DNA from: Bacillota bacterium
Lineage (GTDB): Bacteria; Bacillota; Clostridia; Oscillospirales; Ruminococcaceae
DNA: 5,921 nt
Assembly: GCA_023394255.1 (NCBI GenBank)
Contig: JAEXAZ010000014.1
Coordinates: forward strand, 1 to 5,921
Reading direction: 5' to 3'
Shown: positions 1-5,921 of the stretch, piece after piece
Layout: every line of letters starts with the position of its first letter
Numbering within the stretch: the stretch's first letter is position 1
The notes under the pieces: model-generated
What the model saw: only the letters and a program-made list of their open reading frames with translations
Told to the model about the DNA's origin: nothing
The model's database searches: none
Position numbers and translations under genes: made by a program

Positions 1-84
1 CACATCTACCGGCAGTTCCAGCGACCGTGCAATCAGTCCGGGAACCGATATTTTCTGTTCCTGCGCCTTACGCTTTTTACGCAT
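1..84 (-). CDS. yqfC: YqfC-like sporulation protein, N-terminal fragment
   Basis: Reading leftwards from an ATG at 84-82, 28 codons stay open to the window edge, so the 3' end is missing. The peptide begins MRKKRKAQEQK and contains a helix-like segment ending LELPVDV. A lysine-rich start followed by a 'LP-x-DV' element resembles the start of YqfC, a small sporulation protein of about 90-100 residues made in the mother cell under sigma-E in Bacillus and usually followed by yqfD. The start is backed by GGAGGGG at 96-90, five to seven bases away. The divergent neighbour ylbJ is also a sporulation gene, which supports the call. With only 28 residues visible the assignment is tentative; the downstream sequence, and whether yqfD follows, would settle it. 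Confidence 0.6.
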   Translation of the reverse strand, partial: MRKKRKAQEQKISVPGLIARSLELPVDV

Positions 85-89
85 CGAAA

Positions 90-96
90 CCCCTCC
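90..96 (-). promoter_or_regulatory. Ribosome binding site of the yqfC-like gene
   Basis: The minus strand reads GGAGGGG here, five bases before the ATG at 84-82. It is a near-perfect Shine-Dalgarno sequence, and it is the main evidence that this edge fragment is a real gene start. Confidence 0.75.
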
Positions 97-107
97 GCTA
101 TTCCTAT

Positions 108-137
108 GAATTTTTACAGTGCCTAGTTACATAAATA
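108..137 (+). promoter_or_regulatory. Candidate sigma-E-type promoter for ylbJ
   Basis: GAATTTT at 108-114 resembles the sigma-E -35 element (GAATATT-like). It is followed after 15 bases by CATAAATA at 130-137, which partly matches the sigma-E -10 consensus CATACAnT. Transcription would start near 144, about 32 bases before the ylbJ ATG. ylbJ is a sigma-E regulon member in Bacillus, which is why this match was sought. The -10 match is imperfect and no computed score supports it, so this is a proposal. Confidence 0.35.
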
Positions 138-163
138 TTATAGTCGTCCCCATTTTATGTAAC
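126..163. repeat. Perfect 10-bp inverted repeat between divergent sporulation genes
   Basis: GTTACATAAA at 126-135 is repeated as its exact reverse complement TTTATGTAAC at 154-163, separated by 18 bases. Each arm contains a CATAAA core that can serve as a sigma-E-like -10 element, one facing ylbJ and the other facing the yqfC-like gene. The predicted transcript starts lie between the arms, so neither mRNA would carry both arms. That favours a DNA-level role (paired promoters or a regulator site) over an RNA hairpin. The repeat is seen directly; its function is inferred. Confidence 0.6.
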
Positions 164-179
164 GGAGGAAGCGCCATGA
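152..179 (-). promoter_or_regulatory. Candidate sigma-E-type promoter for the yqfC-like gene
   Basis: Read leftwards, CATAAAAT at 159-152 differs from the sigma-E -10 consensus CATACAAT at one position. TCATGGC at 179-173, 13 bases upstream, matches the first four positions of the -35 consensus. Transcription would begin near 145, giving a leader of about 60 bases. The -35 element overlaps the ylbJ start codon, so the two divergent promoters would be interleaved. The -10 is good and the -35 poor. Confidence 0.3.
164..168 (+). promoter_or_regulatory. Ribosome binding site that fixes the ylbJ start
   Basis: GGAGG lies seven bases before the ATG at 176. The reading frame is open further upstream to a GTG at 119, but that codon has no ribosome binding site and would add 19 residues unlike a YlbJ N-terminus. 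The ATG at 176 is therefore preferred. Confidence 0.85.
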
Positions 180-1297
180 AAAGGACGGGTACTGTTCCGG
201 CTGTGCTGGCGGTATGCACTGCCGCAGGACTGCTCTGGAAAACACAGGAAGTTGCCGAAGGCGTCCGCACCGGGCTGTCGGTCTGCGCGGGGACAGTCAT
301 CCCATCCCTGTTCCCTTTTATGGTCCTGGCCGGCCTGATTGCCTCGACCAGCGCCGGCGAACGGCTCAGCCATGCGGTATCCTCTGTGACGAAGAAACTG
401 CTGGGCCTTCCCGAGGCGCTTGGTTCCGTCCTGCTGATGAGCTTTGTGGGCGGGTTCCCGGTCGGGGCCAAAATGCTCGCGTCCATGCTGGAACGCCGGC
501 AGATTGACAGCGAAACCGCTTCTTATTCGCTGTGTTTCTGCGTAAACGCGGGGCCGTCGTTCGTGATTTCAGCGGTAGGGGCCGCGATGCTCGGCAGCCT
601 CAGCGCGGGGCTGATCCTGCTTGGCGCGCAGCTGCTTTCCGCGCTGATGATCTGCGGATTCGTATCCCGCCGCAGGCTGGAACCTGTCCCGCCGGTCAAG
701 GGTACCCCGTCCTCGTCCGCCGCCTTTGTCGAAGCCGTCCGGGGAGCCGCGTCCGGCATGCTTGGCATCTGCGCGTTCATCACCGCTTTTTCCGCTTTGA
801 CCGCGCTGCTGAACGCGCTTGGCCTTGTAAGCGCGGCCTGCGAGGCTCTCGGGTACTTATTCCCCCAGCTGGGCAGCCCGTTCTTCTCCGCGCTGATTAC
901 CGGCCTCTTGGAGGTCACCAGCGGCTGCAAAGCCGCCGCCGCGCTCCACACAAGGGCCGGATTTGTGCTCTGCGCCTTTCTGGTTTCCTTTTCCTCCCTG
1001 AGCATCTCGTTTCAGGTGCAGTCCTGTTTTCCGAGCGGCTGCGGGGTCCGGTTTATGCCCTACTACCTTTCCCGGCTGGTTCATGGCGGGATGACCGCGC
1101 TGCTCGCCTGGCTCGGATGGAACCTGCTGCCGGAAAAAGAGCTGGCGGTCATGATCTTTGCCGGACGGCCCGTTCCGCAGGCGGCGCCCAATATGATGAT
1201 CAGCTCCGCCTGCCTCATCTGTATGTGCGCGATTCTCGTGCTGAATCTCCCGAAGACTGCCGGGTATGCCAAAAAGACAAAATACCGCTCCCGCTGA
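176..1297 (+). CDS. ylbJ: Sporulation integral membrane protein YlbJ
   Basis: The 373-residue product is strongly hydrophobic with many predicted membrane spans, close to the usual YlbJ length of about 400. YlbJ belongs to the nucleoside-recognition (Gate) membrane family and is needed for a proper spore cortex in Bacillus, where it is made in the mother cell under sigma-E; its transported substrate is not established. Features seen here are a C-x-G-x-VIPSLFPF segment at residues 37-48, GGFPVGAKM at 92-100, CVNAGPSFVIS at 122-132 and GLLEVTSGC at 243-251. The last resembles the first-half motifs and suggests two related halves separated by a hydrophilic loop at about 164-186. The C-terminus is basic after a final span at about 342-358. 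The start is set by GGAGG at 164-168. The gene is divergent from the yqfC-like gene, which fits shared sporulation control. Confidence 0.88.
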   Translation: MKRTGTVPAVLAVCTAAGLLWKTQEVAEGVRTGLSVCAGTVIPSLFPFMVLAGLIASTSAGERLSHAVSSVTKKLLGLPEALGSVLLMSFVGGFPVGAKMLASMLERRQIDSETASYSLCFCVNAGPSFVISAVGAAMLGSLSAGLILLGAQLLSALMICGFVSRRRLEPVPPVKGTPSSSAAFVEAVRGAASGMLGICAFITAFSALTALLNALGLVSAACEALGYLFPQLGSPFFSALITGLLEVTSGCKAAAALHTRAGFVLCAFLVSFSSLSISFQVQSCFPSGCGVRFMPYYLSRLVHGGMTALLAWLGWNLLPEKELAVMIFAGRPVPQAAPNMMISSACLICMCAILVLNLPKTAGYAKKTKYRSR

Positions 1298-1307
1298 TTT
1301 TGTCTTT
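1273..1307 (+). terminator. AT-rich hairpin across the ylbJ stop codon, possible weak terminator
   Basis: AAAGACAAAAT at 1273-1283 pairs perfectly with ATTTTGTCTTT at 1297-1307 around a 13-base loop. The stop codon (1295-1297) falls at the start of the right arm. The right arm is T-rich and followed by GTCTATTATTATC. The stem is GC-poor and there is no clean U-tract, so this is not a standard terminator. It could slow or partly end transcription, or protect the mRNA 3' end. No better terminator lies between ylbJ and the next gene. Confidence 0.35.
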
Positions 1308-1319
1308 GTCTATTATTAT

Positions 1320-1335
1320 CCATAGAAATCTATGG
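1320..1335. promoter_or_regulatory. 16-bp palindrome at the -35 position, possible operator
   Basis: CCATAGA and TCTATGG form perfect 7-bp arms around AA. The element ends ten bases before the TATAAT box at 1346 and covers the expected -35 position, where no good TTGACA-like hexamer is seen. This placement suits a dimeric regulator that blocks or replaces -35 contacts. I do not recognise the motif as a known Firmicute operator. Confidence 0.4.
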
Positions 1336-1345
1336 CGAAATAAGG

Positions 1346-1351
1346 TATAAT
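1346..1351 (+). promoter_or_regulatory. -10 box of the promoter for the 1384-4424 operon
   Basis: TATAAT matches the sigma-A -10 consensus perfectly and sits 32 bases before the ATG at 1384, giving a predicted start near 1358 and a leader of about 26 bases. The -35 region at the best spacing reads TAGAAA, a weak match. The promoter may depend on an activator or be intrinsically modest. Confidence 0.55.
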
Positions 1352-1383
1352 GAAAACCGAAACTTTGAGGAGGCGCCAAACGA

Positions 1384-1599
1384 ATGAAGCAGCGATTGTT
1401 TTCCAGTGAGATTTCTCCGGCCTGCACCTACTGTAAATTCGGGTTCCTCACACGGGACGGCCGTTCTGTACTGTGCGAAAAAAAAGGGGTCTGTTCCCCC
1501 TACGATTCCTGCCGTCACTATCGTTACGCCCCCCTGAAGCGGGTTCCAAAACGTCCGAATGTACTCCCAAAATATGAAAAGTCGGATTTTGAATTATGA
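1384..1599 (+). CDS. Small cysteine-rich protein of unknown function
   Basis: This gene encodes 71 residues, preceded by GAGGAGG at 1367-1373, ten bases before the ATG. Five cysteines lie at residues 14, 17, 31, 37 and 43, in the pattern C-x2-C-x13-C-x5-C-x5-C, which suggests a bound metal (zinc or iron-sulfur). The C-terminal third is basic and proline-rich (PLKRVPKRP at 50-58) and ends in acidic and aromatic residues. There is no signal peptide or membrane span, so the protein is probably cytoplasmic. It recalls short uncharacterised proteins of Clostridia with the same layout, but I know no function for them. The stop codon overlaps the next gene's first possible ATG, so the two are very likely co-transcribed and perhaps translationally coupled. 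An A8 run at 1478-1485 lies inside the gene. Confidence 0.85.
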   Translation: MKQRLFSSEISPACTYCKFGFLTRDGRSVLCEKKGVCSPYDSCRHYRYAPLKRVPKRPNVLPKYEKSDFEL

Positions 1600-4424
1600 A
1601 TAAAAGGAATGTTCGCCCCATGAAGCACCGTAGTTTGCTGGCGGCGCTGCAAACTTTGCTGCTGTCGCTCGCAATCATCATCGCAACTGCCGCCACCACC
1701 TTTGCGGTGTCCCGCCTGATTTCCGAAAAACTCGAAATCAGGACATACCCGCAGGGAATCCCGGCAGCGGCGGAGGAACTGCGCGCGCTGAGCGTGCGCA
1801 CAAAGAACAATATCGATTTCCCCAGTTCTCCGAACCTGCCTGCGAAAGAGCAAAAAGAACAGCTGGAGGAGCTCGCGCAGTTTGCGCATACATATGGCTA
1901 TAACGCCATCTTTTTTGAAGCGGTCCCCGAATGTGATGCGTTTTACCATTCATCTGTCCTTCCGTCCAGCGCTTACTGGACCGGAAGTCAGGGTGCTTTC
2001 ACTTTTTTTGACCCGCTGGACTACCTGACCGACATCACCAAAGAATACGGAATTCAGGTTTATGCGGTCATAGACCCGTTTTCGGTCGCTGAAAACGGGC
2101 TCAGTGACAAAAGCCCCGCCGCCAAAAACCCGGAATGGGTTACGGACGGTTTTTTAAACCCGGAAGAGCCCGGCGTGCAGAAGCTGGTCGGAAAGGTCGT
2201 TGATGAGCTGACCTCCGATTATGACATTGCCGGTGTGGTGCTCAGCGAAGTGGACAACAGCACCTACCAAACGATAGAACTGTACAGCGAGTCGATTGCG
2301 GAGGTCGCCTCTTATGCGCATGACGCCATCCGGCATAAAGACATCCAGCAGCTCGGCATGGTGGTAAACGGCGGTTCCATTCTGTCGGATGCTAAAGAGA
2401 ATCCCGCAGAGCTGCCGGTCAGAAAAGGTGATGTTGACTTTATTGTCGCCGCATCCTCGGGCGAAGCGGGGTCTGACGCCTTTTTCTCGGAGCTGAGTGC
2501 GTGGAAAACGCTGTGCGCCTCGCAGTCGACGGATACCCGCGCCGTCCGCTTTTATTCGTTACATTCGGCGGATGATGACCGGGCCTTCAGCCATCAAATT
2601 GACGACAGTCTCTATTTGGAGCGGGAGGCCGGCGCTTCCGGAACGGTTATCAGCCACTATACCGCCCTGAATACGGCGGAGCGCACCGCCGCGTACTCCC
2701 TGGCCGCAACCTTTACGCAGGTACGTTCATCCGCGATGCCGGACCTGAGTTACGGCCGGACATTTTCCATTGCGCGCCCGGAACAGGCGCTTACGGTTGA
2801 CTCCTCGTGGGAAACTTACTTCATCACCGGCACGTCCGACCCGGATCAGCCCCTGTATTATAATGGGACAGAGGTCGAGAGAACCGGAGAAAACGGCCTT
2901 TGGGGCGTTTTGGTCCGCGTTTCCTACGGCACCAACACCTATACCTTTGAACAGGACGGCGTTACAAATACCGCCACAATCATACGGGGACAGCCGGGCG
3001 GGGCGGCCCCGATCAACACCATCGTCAAGTCCTCCGCCTACCCTGCCAATCCCGAAGCCGTCCTCTACGGGCAGTCGCTGAAGCTTTCCTGTACCGCGCC
3101 GTCCGGCGGGACGGTGACCGCTGCCGTCGCGGGAATGACGCAGACGCTGACCCAGGTATCCCAGGCGCAGGACGGACTGCCCGCAACCTATCAGGCAAGC
3201 CTGGACCTTTCCTCTGTCGCGGTCCCCGGACAGGTCAAAAACGTAGGCGCAGTCACCTATCAGCTGAACTATGCGGGGATGAACAACTCCCAGCAGTCGT
3301 CGGGTGAAGTGTATGTGGCCGGCGAAGGGGCCGTCCCGGTCGCCAAAATGAAGACCTTTGTCGTTCCGGTGAACCAGAACGCAGCGGACGACGGGCTATA
3401 CGCCACCATCCTGAAACAGGGCTGTTCGGATTATATTCTGGAGAACATCGGCAGCTATTACAGGCTCTCTTTCGGCGGATATGTGCTGAAAAACGCTGTG
3501 GAGCTTTCCGAGGGCGTTGTTACCGCCGAAAACACCGTATCCGTCATGTCTATGAGCGCGGCTGAAAAGGGCGAGCGCCTTGTCCTGTCAGGCACGTCGC
3601 GCCCGGCATTTACAGGTGCTCTGACAGGCAACACGCTGACGGTTACCCTTTACCACATTGCCGGTTTTGAAAACATGAACACGGCGCGGCTGGAAAGCCA
3701 GCTGTGTGATTCCATTGAAAGTTCTATTGACGAAGAATCCGGCAATGTCACGCTGACCTTCCACCTCAAGGAAACCACCGAACTGAACGGCTGGGATGTA
3801 CAGTTCCAGGGCAACGACCTGATGATTTACCTGCGCCAGAAGCCGAAGCTGCAGACCGATTCCCCGAAGCCGCTGTCCAATGTTTCCGTAGTCATCGACC
3901 CCGGGCACGGCGGGAGCGATCCCGGCGCGGCTGGGATTCCATACCACGAAGGGCCGTGGGAAAAAACGCTCAACCTTGCCAACGCTTACGCGCTGCAAAG
4001 CCGTCTTGAGGCGCTTGGCGCCACCGTCACCCTGACGCAGGAGGACGAAACCATGACGCTTAACGACCGCATGGAACTGGCGCAGACGCAGGATGCCGAC
4101 GTATTTATCTCCTGCCATCATAACGCGCTGTCCGAAACCGCCGACGGCAACAACGCGGCCGGCATTGAGGTCTTTTACTATAATGATCAGTCGAAGGATT
4201 TCGCGGACCAGATCGGTGCCGGGCTTTCCGAGCTGACCGGCCGGAACCTGCGTTTTACGGAGCAATCGTGGTACCGCGTTACCATGATGACCGCGCGCCC
4301 GTCTGTTCTTGTAGAATCCGGTTTTCTCTGCAACCCTGCGGAATACGAGGAAATCGCCAGCGATTTTGCCATGCAGCAATACGCGAATGCCGTGGCCGAC
4401 GCGGTCATAAAGCTATTTCAATAA
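1596..4424 (+). CDS. Membrane-anchored GHL10-like glycosidase / N-acetylmuramoyl-L-alanine amidase fusion
   Basis: The 942-residue protein should act on the outside of the membrane on peptidoglycan. Residues 14-38 form an uncleaved-looking signal anchor after a basic start. Residues about 57-375 resemble the GHL10 (family 10 glycosylhydrolase-like) barrel, with FFDPLDYL at 137-144, YAVIDPF at 156-162, NPEWV at 178-182 and LNPEEPGV at 187-194. The family's usual DDY reads S217-E218-V219 here. Residues about 400-465 look like an Ig-like beta domain, 583-650 are unassigned, and 655-748 resemble an AMIN-type wall-targeting domain. Residues 762-942 are Amidase_3, which cuts the bond between MurNAc and L-alanine; the zinc ligands H771, E789 and H841 and the catalytic E907 are all present. 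Two starts are possible: ATG 1596, overlapping the upstream stop, and ATG 1620, which has AAAAGGA 11 bases upstream and may be the real one. A strong hairpin follows the stop. Confidence 0.88.
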   Translation: MNKRNVRPMKHRSLLAALQTLLLSLAIIIATAATTFAVSRLISEKLEIRTYPQGIPAAAEELRALSVRTKNNIDFPSSPNLPAKEQKEQLEELAQFAHTYGYNAIFFEAVPECDAFYHSSVLPSSAYWTGSQGAFTFFDPLDYLTDITKEYGIQVYAVIDPFSVAENGLSDKSPAAKNPEWVTDGFLNPEEPGVQKLVGKVVDELTSDYDIAGVVLSEVDNSTYQTIELYSESIAEVASYAHDAIRHKDIQQLGMVVNGGSILSDAKENPAELPVRKGDVDFIVAASSGEAGSDAFFSELSAWKTLCASQSTDTRAVRFYSLHSADDDRAFSHQIDDSLYLEREAGASGTVISHYTALNTAERTAAYSLAATFTQVRSSAMPDLSYGRTFSIARPEQALTVDSSWETYFITGTSDPDQPLYYNGTEVERTGENGLWGVLVRVSYGTNTYTFEQDGVTNTATIIRGQPGGAAPINTIVKSSAYPANPEAVLYGQSLKLSCTAPSGGTVTAAVAGMTQTLTQVSQAQDGLPATYQASLDLSSVAVPGQVKNVGAVTYQLNYAGMNNSQQSSGEVYVAGEGAVPVAKMKTFVVPVNQNAADDGLYATILKQGCSDYILENIGSYYRLSFGGYVLKNAVELSEGVVTAENTVSVMSMSAAEKGERLVLSGTSRPAFTGALTGNTLTVTLYHIAGFENMNTARLESQLCDSIESSIDEESGNVTLTFHLKETTELNGWDVQFQGNDLMIYLRQKPKLQTDSPKPLSNVSVVIDPGHGGSDPGAAGIPYHEGPWEKTLNLANAYALQSRLEALGATVTLTQEDETMTLNDRMELAQTQDADVFISCHHNALSETADGNNAAGIEVFYYNDQSKDFADQIGAGLSELTGRNLRFTEQSWYRVTMMTARPSVLVESGFLCNPAEYEEIASDFAMQQYANAVADAVIKLFQ

Positions 4425-4430
4425 CTGATA

Positions 4431-4474
4431 AAACAGGAAAAGCGCCCGCAACTATGCGGGCGCTTTTCCTGTTT
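4431..4474. terminator. Bidirectional terminator between convergent genes
   Basis: A perfect 20-bp inverted repeat (4431-4450 and 4455-4474) surrounds the loop ACTA. The core is GC-rich (GCGCCCGCA) and the outer part is A-rich on the left and T-rich on the right, so either transcript ends in a GC stem followed by CTTTTCCTGTTT. It lies six bases after the amidase-fusion stop and seven bases before the position where the convergent peroxidase gene ends, so it should serve both genes. Confidence 0.9.
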
Positions 4475-4481
4475 GCATGGA

Positions 4482-5027
<546 letters not shown>

Positions 5028-5056
5028 TTTTCTGCATCCTTTCTTTTTGATGTCAT

Positions 5057-5083
5057 TAAAATATACTTTTTTTGTATATTTTA
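5057..5083. promoter_or_regulatory. AT-rich inverted repeat over the peroxidase transcription start, possible operator
   Basis: TAAAATATAC (5057-5066) and GTATATTTTA (5074-5083) are perfect 10-bp inverted arms around a T7 centre. The repeat begins immediately downstream of the -10 box, so the predicted start (about 5078, minus strand) lies inside it. This is a classic position for a repressor site that blocks initiation. It does not match the PerR box or another peroxide-response operator I know. A plain AT-rich leader hairpin is the alternative. Confidence 0.5.
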
Positions 5084-5084
5084 T

Positions 5085-5112
5085 ATTATAACATGTTTTA
5101 TGCTGCTGTCAA
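5085..5112 (-). promoter_or_regulatory. Sigma-A promoter of the peroxidase gene
   Basis: On the minus strand TTGACA (5112-5107) and TATAAT (5090-5085) are both perfect consensus hexamers separated by 16 bases, one short of ideal. The predicted start near 5078 gives a leader of about 50 bases. The spacer holds the palindrome AACATGTT (5090-5097). Such a strong core promoter usually implies either constitutive expression or tight repression. Confidence 0.85.
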
Positions 5113-5149
5113 TAGAATCCAGAAAATAATCCCATGTTTTTATGATAAA

Positions 5150-5189
5150 AATGGCTGCGCCGAGTTTTGGTGAACTCGGCGCAGCCATT
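5150..5189 (-). terminator. Terminator of the lactate dehydrogenase gene
   Basis: Perfect 17-bp arms (5150-5166 and 5173-5189) with a GC-rich core flank a 6-base loop. On the minus strand the stem is followed by TTTTATCATAAAAA, giving a short U-tract right after the hairpin. It starts six bases past the stop codon at 5195 and isolates the dehydrogenase transcript from the peroxidase promoter downstream. Confidence 0.9.
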
Positions 5190-5194
5190 CAGGT

Positions 5195-5921
5195 TCAGCC
5201 AAATTGAATTCCCCGGTAGGTTTGCTGCAGCAAATCGCAGGAATGGTGAAACAGGTCCGATTCCTCTTTTGTCAGTGAGAGGGAAATAATCCGCTCAACA
5301 CCGTTTCGGTTGACAATACAGGGAATCCCCGCATAAACATCCCGACATCCATATTCGCCGTTCAGCATTGCGGAAACCGTCAAAACGCTGCTTTCATTCC
5401 CGAAGATTGCTTTTGTGATACGGACCATTGCCATTCCGATGCCATAATAGGTGGATTTTTTCGCTTCAATGATTTTTTGCGCGGCATTTTTCACATCATT
5501 GCTGATCCGCTCCATGCCCTCGCAATTTTGATCTCCGCCGCTTTCTCTGCATATCTGCAAAACCGGTTTTGTGGCGATAAGCGCCTGCGACCAGGGCACA
5601 AATTCGCTGTCCCCATGCTCGCCCATCACATATGCGTGCACATTTCTTGGGTCCACCTGAAAATATTCCCCAAGCATATACCGCAGGCGCGCGGTATCCA
5701 GAGTGGTACCAGTCCCGATCACGTGTTTTCTGTCAAAGCCGGAGAGCTGATGGGTGATGTGTGCCATAATGTCTACCGGGTTGGTCGCAATCAAAAAAAT
5801 CCCCTGGAACCCCGAAGACACAGCCGGGTCTATAATAGACCGGAAAACCTCCGTGTTGCGTTGGAGCAGGTCCAGCCGGGATTCTCCCGGCTTCTGGGAA
5901 ACGCCCGCCGAAATCGCCACA
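5195..5921 (-). CDS. ldh: L-lactate dehydrogenase, C-terminal part
   Basis: This frame is open from the right edge to a TGA at 5197-5195, giving the last 241 residues of a protein normally about 310-320 long. The N-terminal NAD-binding GxGxxG region lies outside, and the GTG at 5920 is an internal valine codon, not a start. Counting from it, SQKPGESRLDL at 8-18 has Gln at the specificity position, where malate dehydrogenases carry Arg, followed by the mobile-loop Arg15. TNPVD is at 46-50. LDTARLR at 74-80 holds the Asp75/Arg78 pair. The catalytic His102 is in GEHGDSE, and Thr157 in STYYGIGMA lies near the substrate. All these favour lactate over malate. The enzyme reduces pyruvate to L-lactate in the cytoplasm with NADH, regenerating NAD+ in fermentation. 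Its promoter is beyond the window. Confidence 0.93.
   Translation of the reverse strand, partial: VAISAGVSQKPGESRLDLLQRNTEVFRSIIDPAVSSGFQGIFLIATNPVDIMAHITHQLSGFDRKHVIGTGTTLDTARLRYMLGEYFQVDPRNVHAYVMGEHGDSEFVPWSQALIATKPVLQICRESGGDQNCEGMERISNDVKNAAQKIIEAKKSTYYGIGMAMVRITKAIFGNESSVLTVSAMLNGEYGCRDVYAGIPCIVNRNGVERIISLSLTKEESDLFHHSCDLLQQTYRGIQFG

Noticed and set aside
119..175. Upstream GTG start for ylbJ
   Set aside because: There is no ribosome binding site before it, it lies within the proposed promoter and inverted repeat, and GGAGG at 164-168 points to the ATG at 176.
532..1350. 272-codon plus-strand frame overlapping ylbJ
   Set aside because: It is an arginine-rich out-of-frame translation of ylbJ with no family resemblance; the ylbJ frame has the conserved motifs and the ribosome binding site.
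3588..4379. Long open frame antisense to the amidase fusion (263 codons)
   Set aside because: It lies wholly opposite a gene with all amidase motifs intact, has no convincing ribosome binding site or recognisable domain, and is typical of antisense frames in GC-rich genes.
5074..5098. PerR box at the peroxidase promoter
   Set aside because: The minus strand has TTATAAT, one half of the PerR palindrome, but the other half mismatches at most positions; the half match is explained by the -10 box.
5195..5921. Malate dehydrogenase instead of lactate dehydrogenase
   Set aside because: The specificity position in the substrate loop is Gln (SQKPGESR) where malate dehydrogenases carry Arg, and the rest of the sequence follows the lactate dehydrogenase pattern.

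Overview
The window reads as chromosomal DNA from a spore-forming, low-oxygen member of the Clostridia. Moderate-to-high GC coding sequence, strong GGAGG-type ribosome binding sites, AT-rich sigma-A-like promoters and two mother-cell sporulation genes together suggest an Oscillospiraceae/Ruminococcaceae-type organism. The family placement is inference; the sporulating Firmicute assignment is firmer. I see no mobile element, tRNA, rRNA or CRISPR array.

Layout. Positions 1-84 (minus) hold the first 28 codons of a YqfC-like sporulation gene. It diverges from ylbJ (176-1297, plus), which encodes a multi-pass sporulation membrane protein. The 91-bp gap between them carries a perfect 10-bp inverted repeat whose arms each contain a sigma-E-like -10 element, one facing each gene. 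A second plus-strand unit follows ylbJ. A good -10 box (1346-1351) next to a 16-bp palindrome precedes a 71-residue cysteine-rich protein of unknown function (1384-1599). Its stop codon overlaps the first possible start of a 942-residue membrane-anchored cell-wall protein (1596-4424). That protein joins a GHL10-like glycoside-hydrolase barrel, a beta-rich middle and a complete zinc N-acetylmuramoyl-L-alanine amidase domain.

A perfect 20-bp-stem hairpin (4431-4474) separates this unit from a convergent glutathione-peroxidase-family gene (4482-5027, minus). That gene has its own near-ideal sigma-A promoter (5085-5112) and an AT-rich inverted repeat over the predicted start of transcription. Upstream of it on the same strand, and separated by a strong terminator (5150-5189), is the 3' three quarters of an L-lactate dehydrogenase gene, which runs off the right edge.

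Functionally the left part concerns sporulation, the centre cell-wall remodelling, and the right part peroxide defence and fermentative NADH reoxidation. Nothing here is clearly a new multi-gene system. The parts most worth following up are the unknown cysteine-rich protein coupled to the two-enzyme wall protein, the altered acidic pair in the GHL10-like domain, and three symmetrical promoter-region elements.
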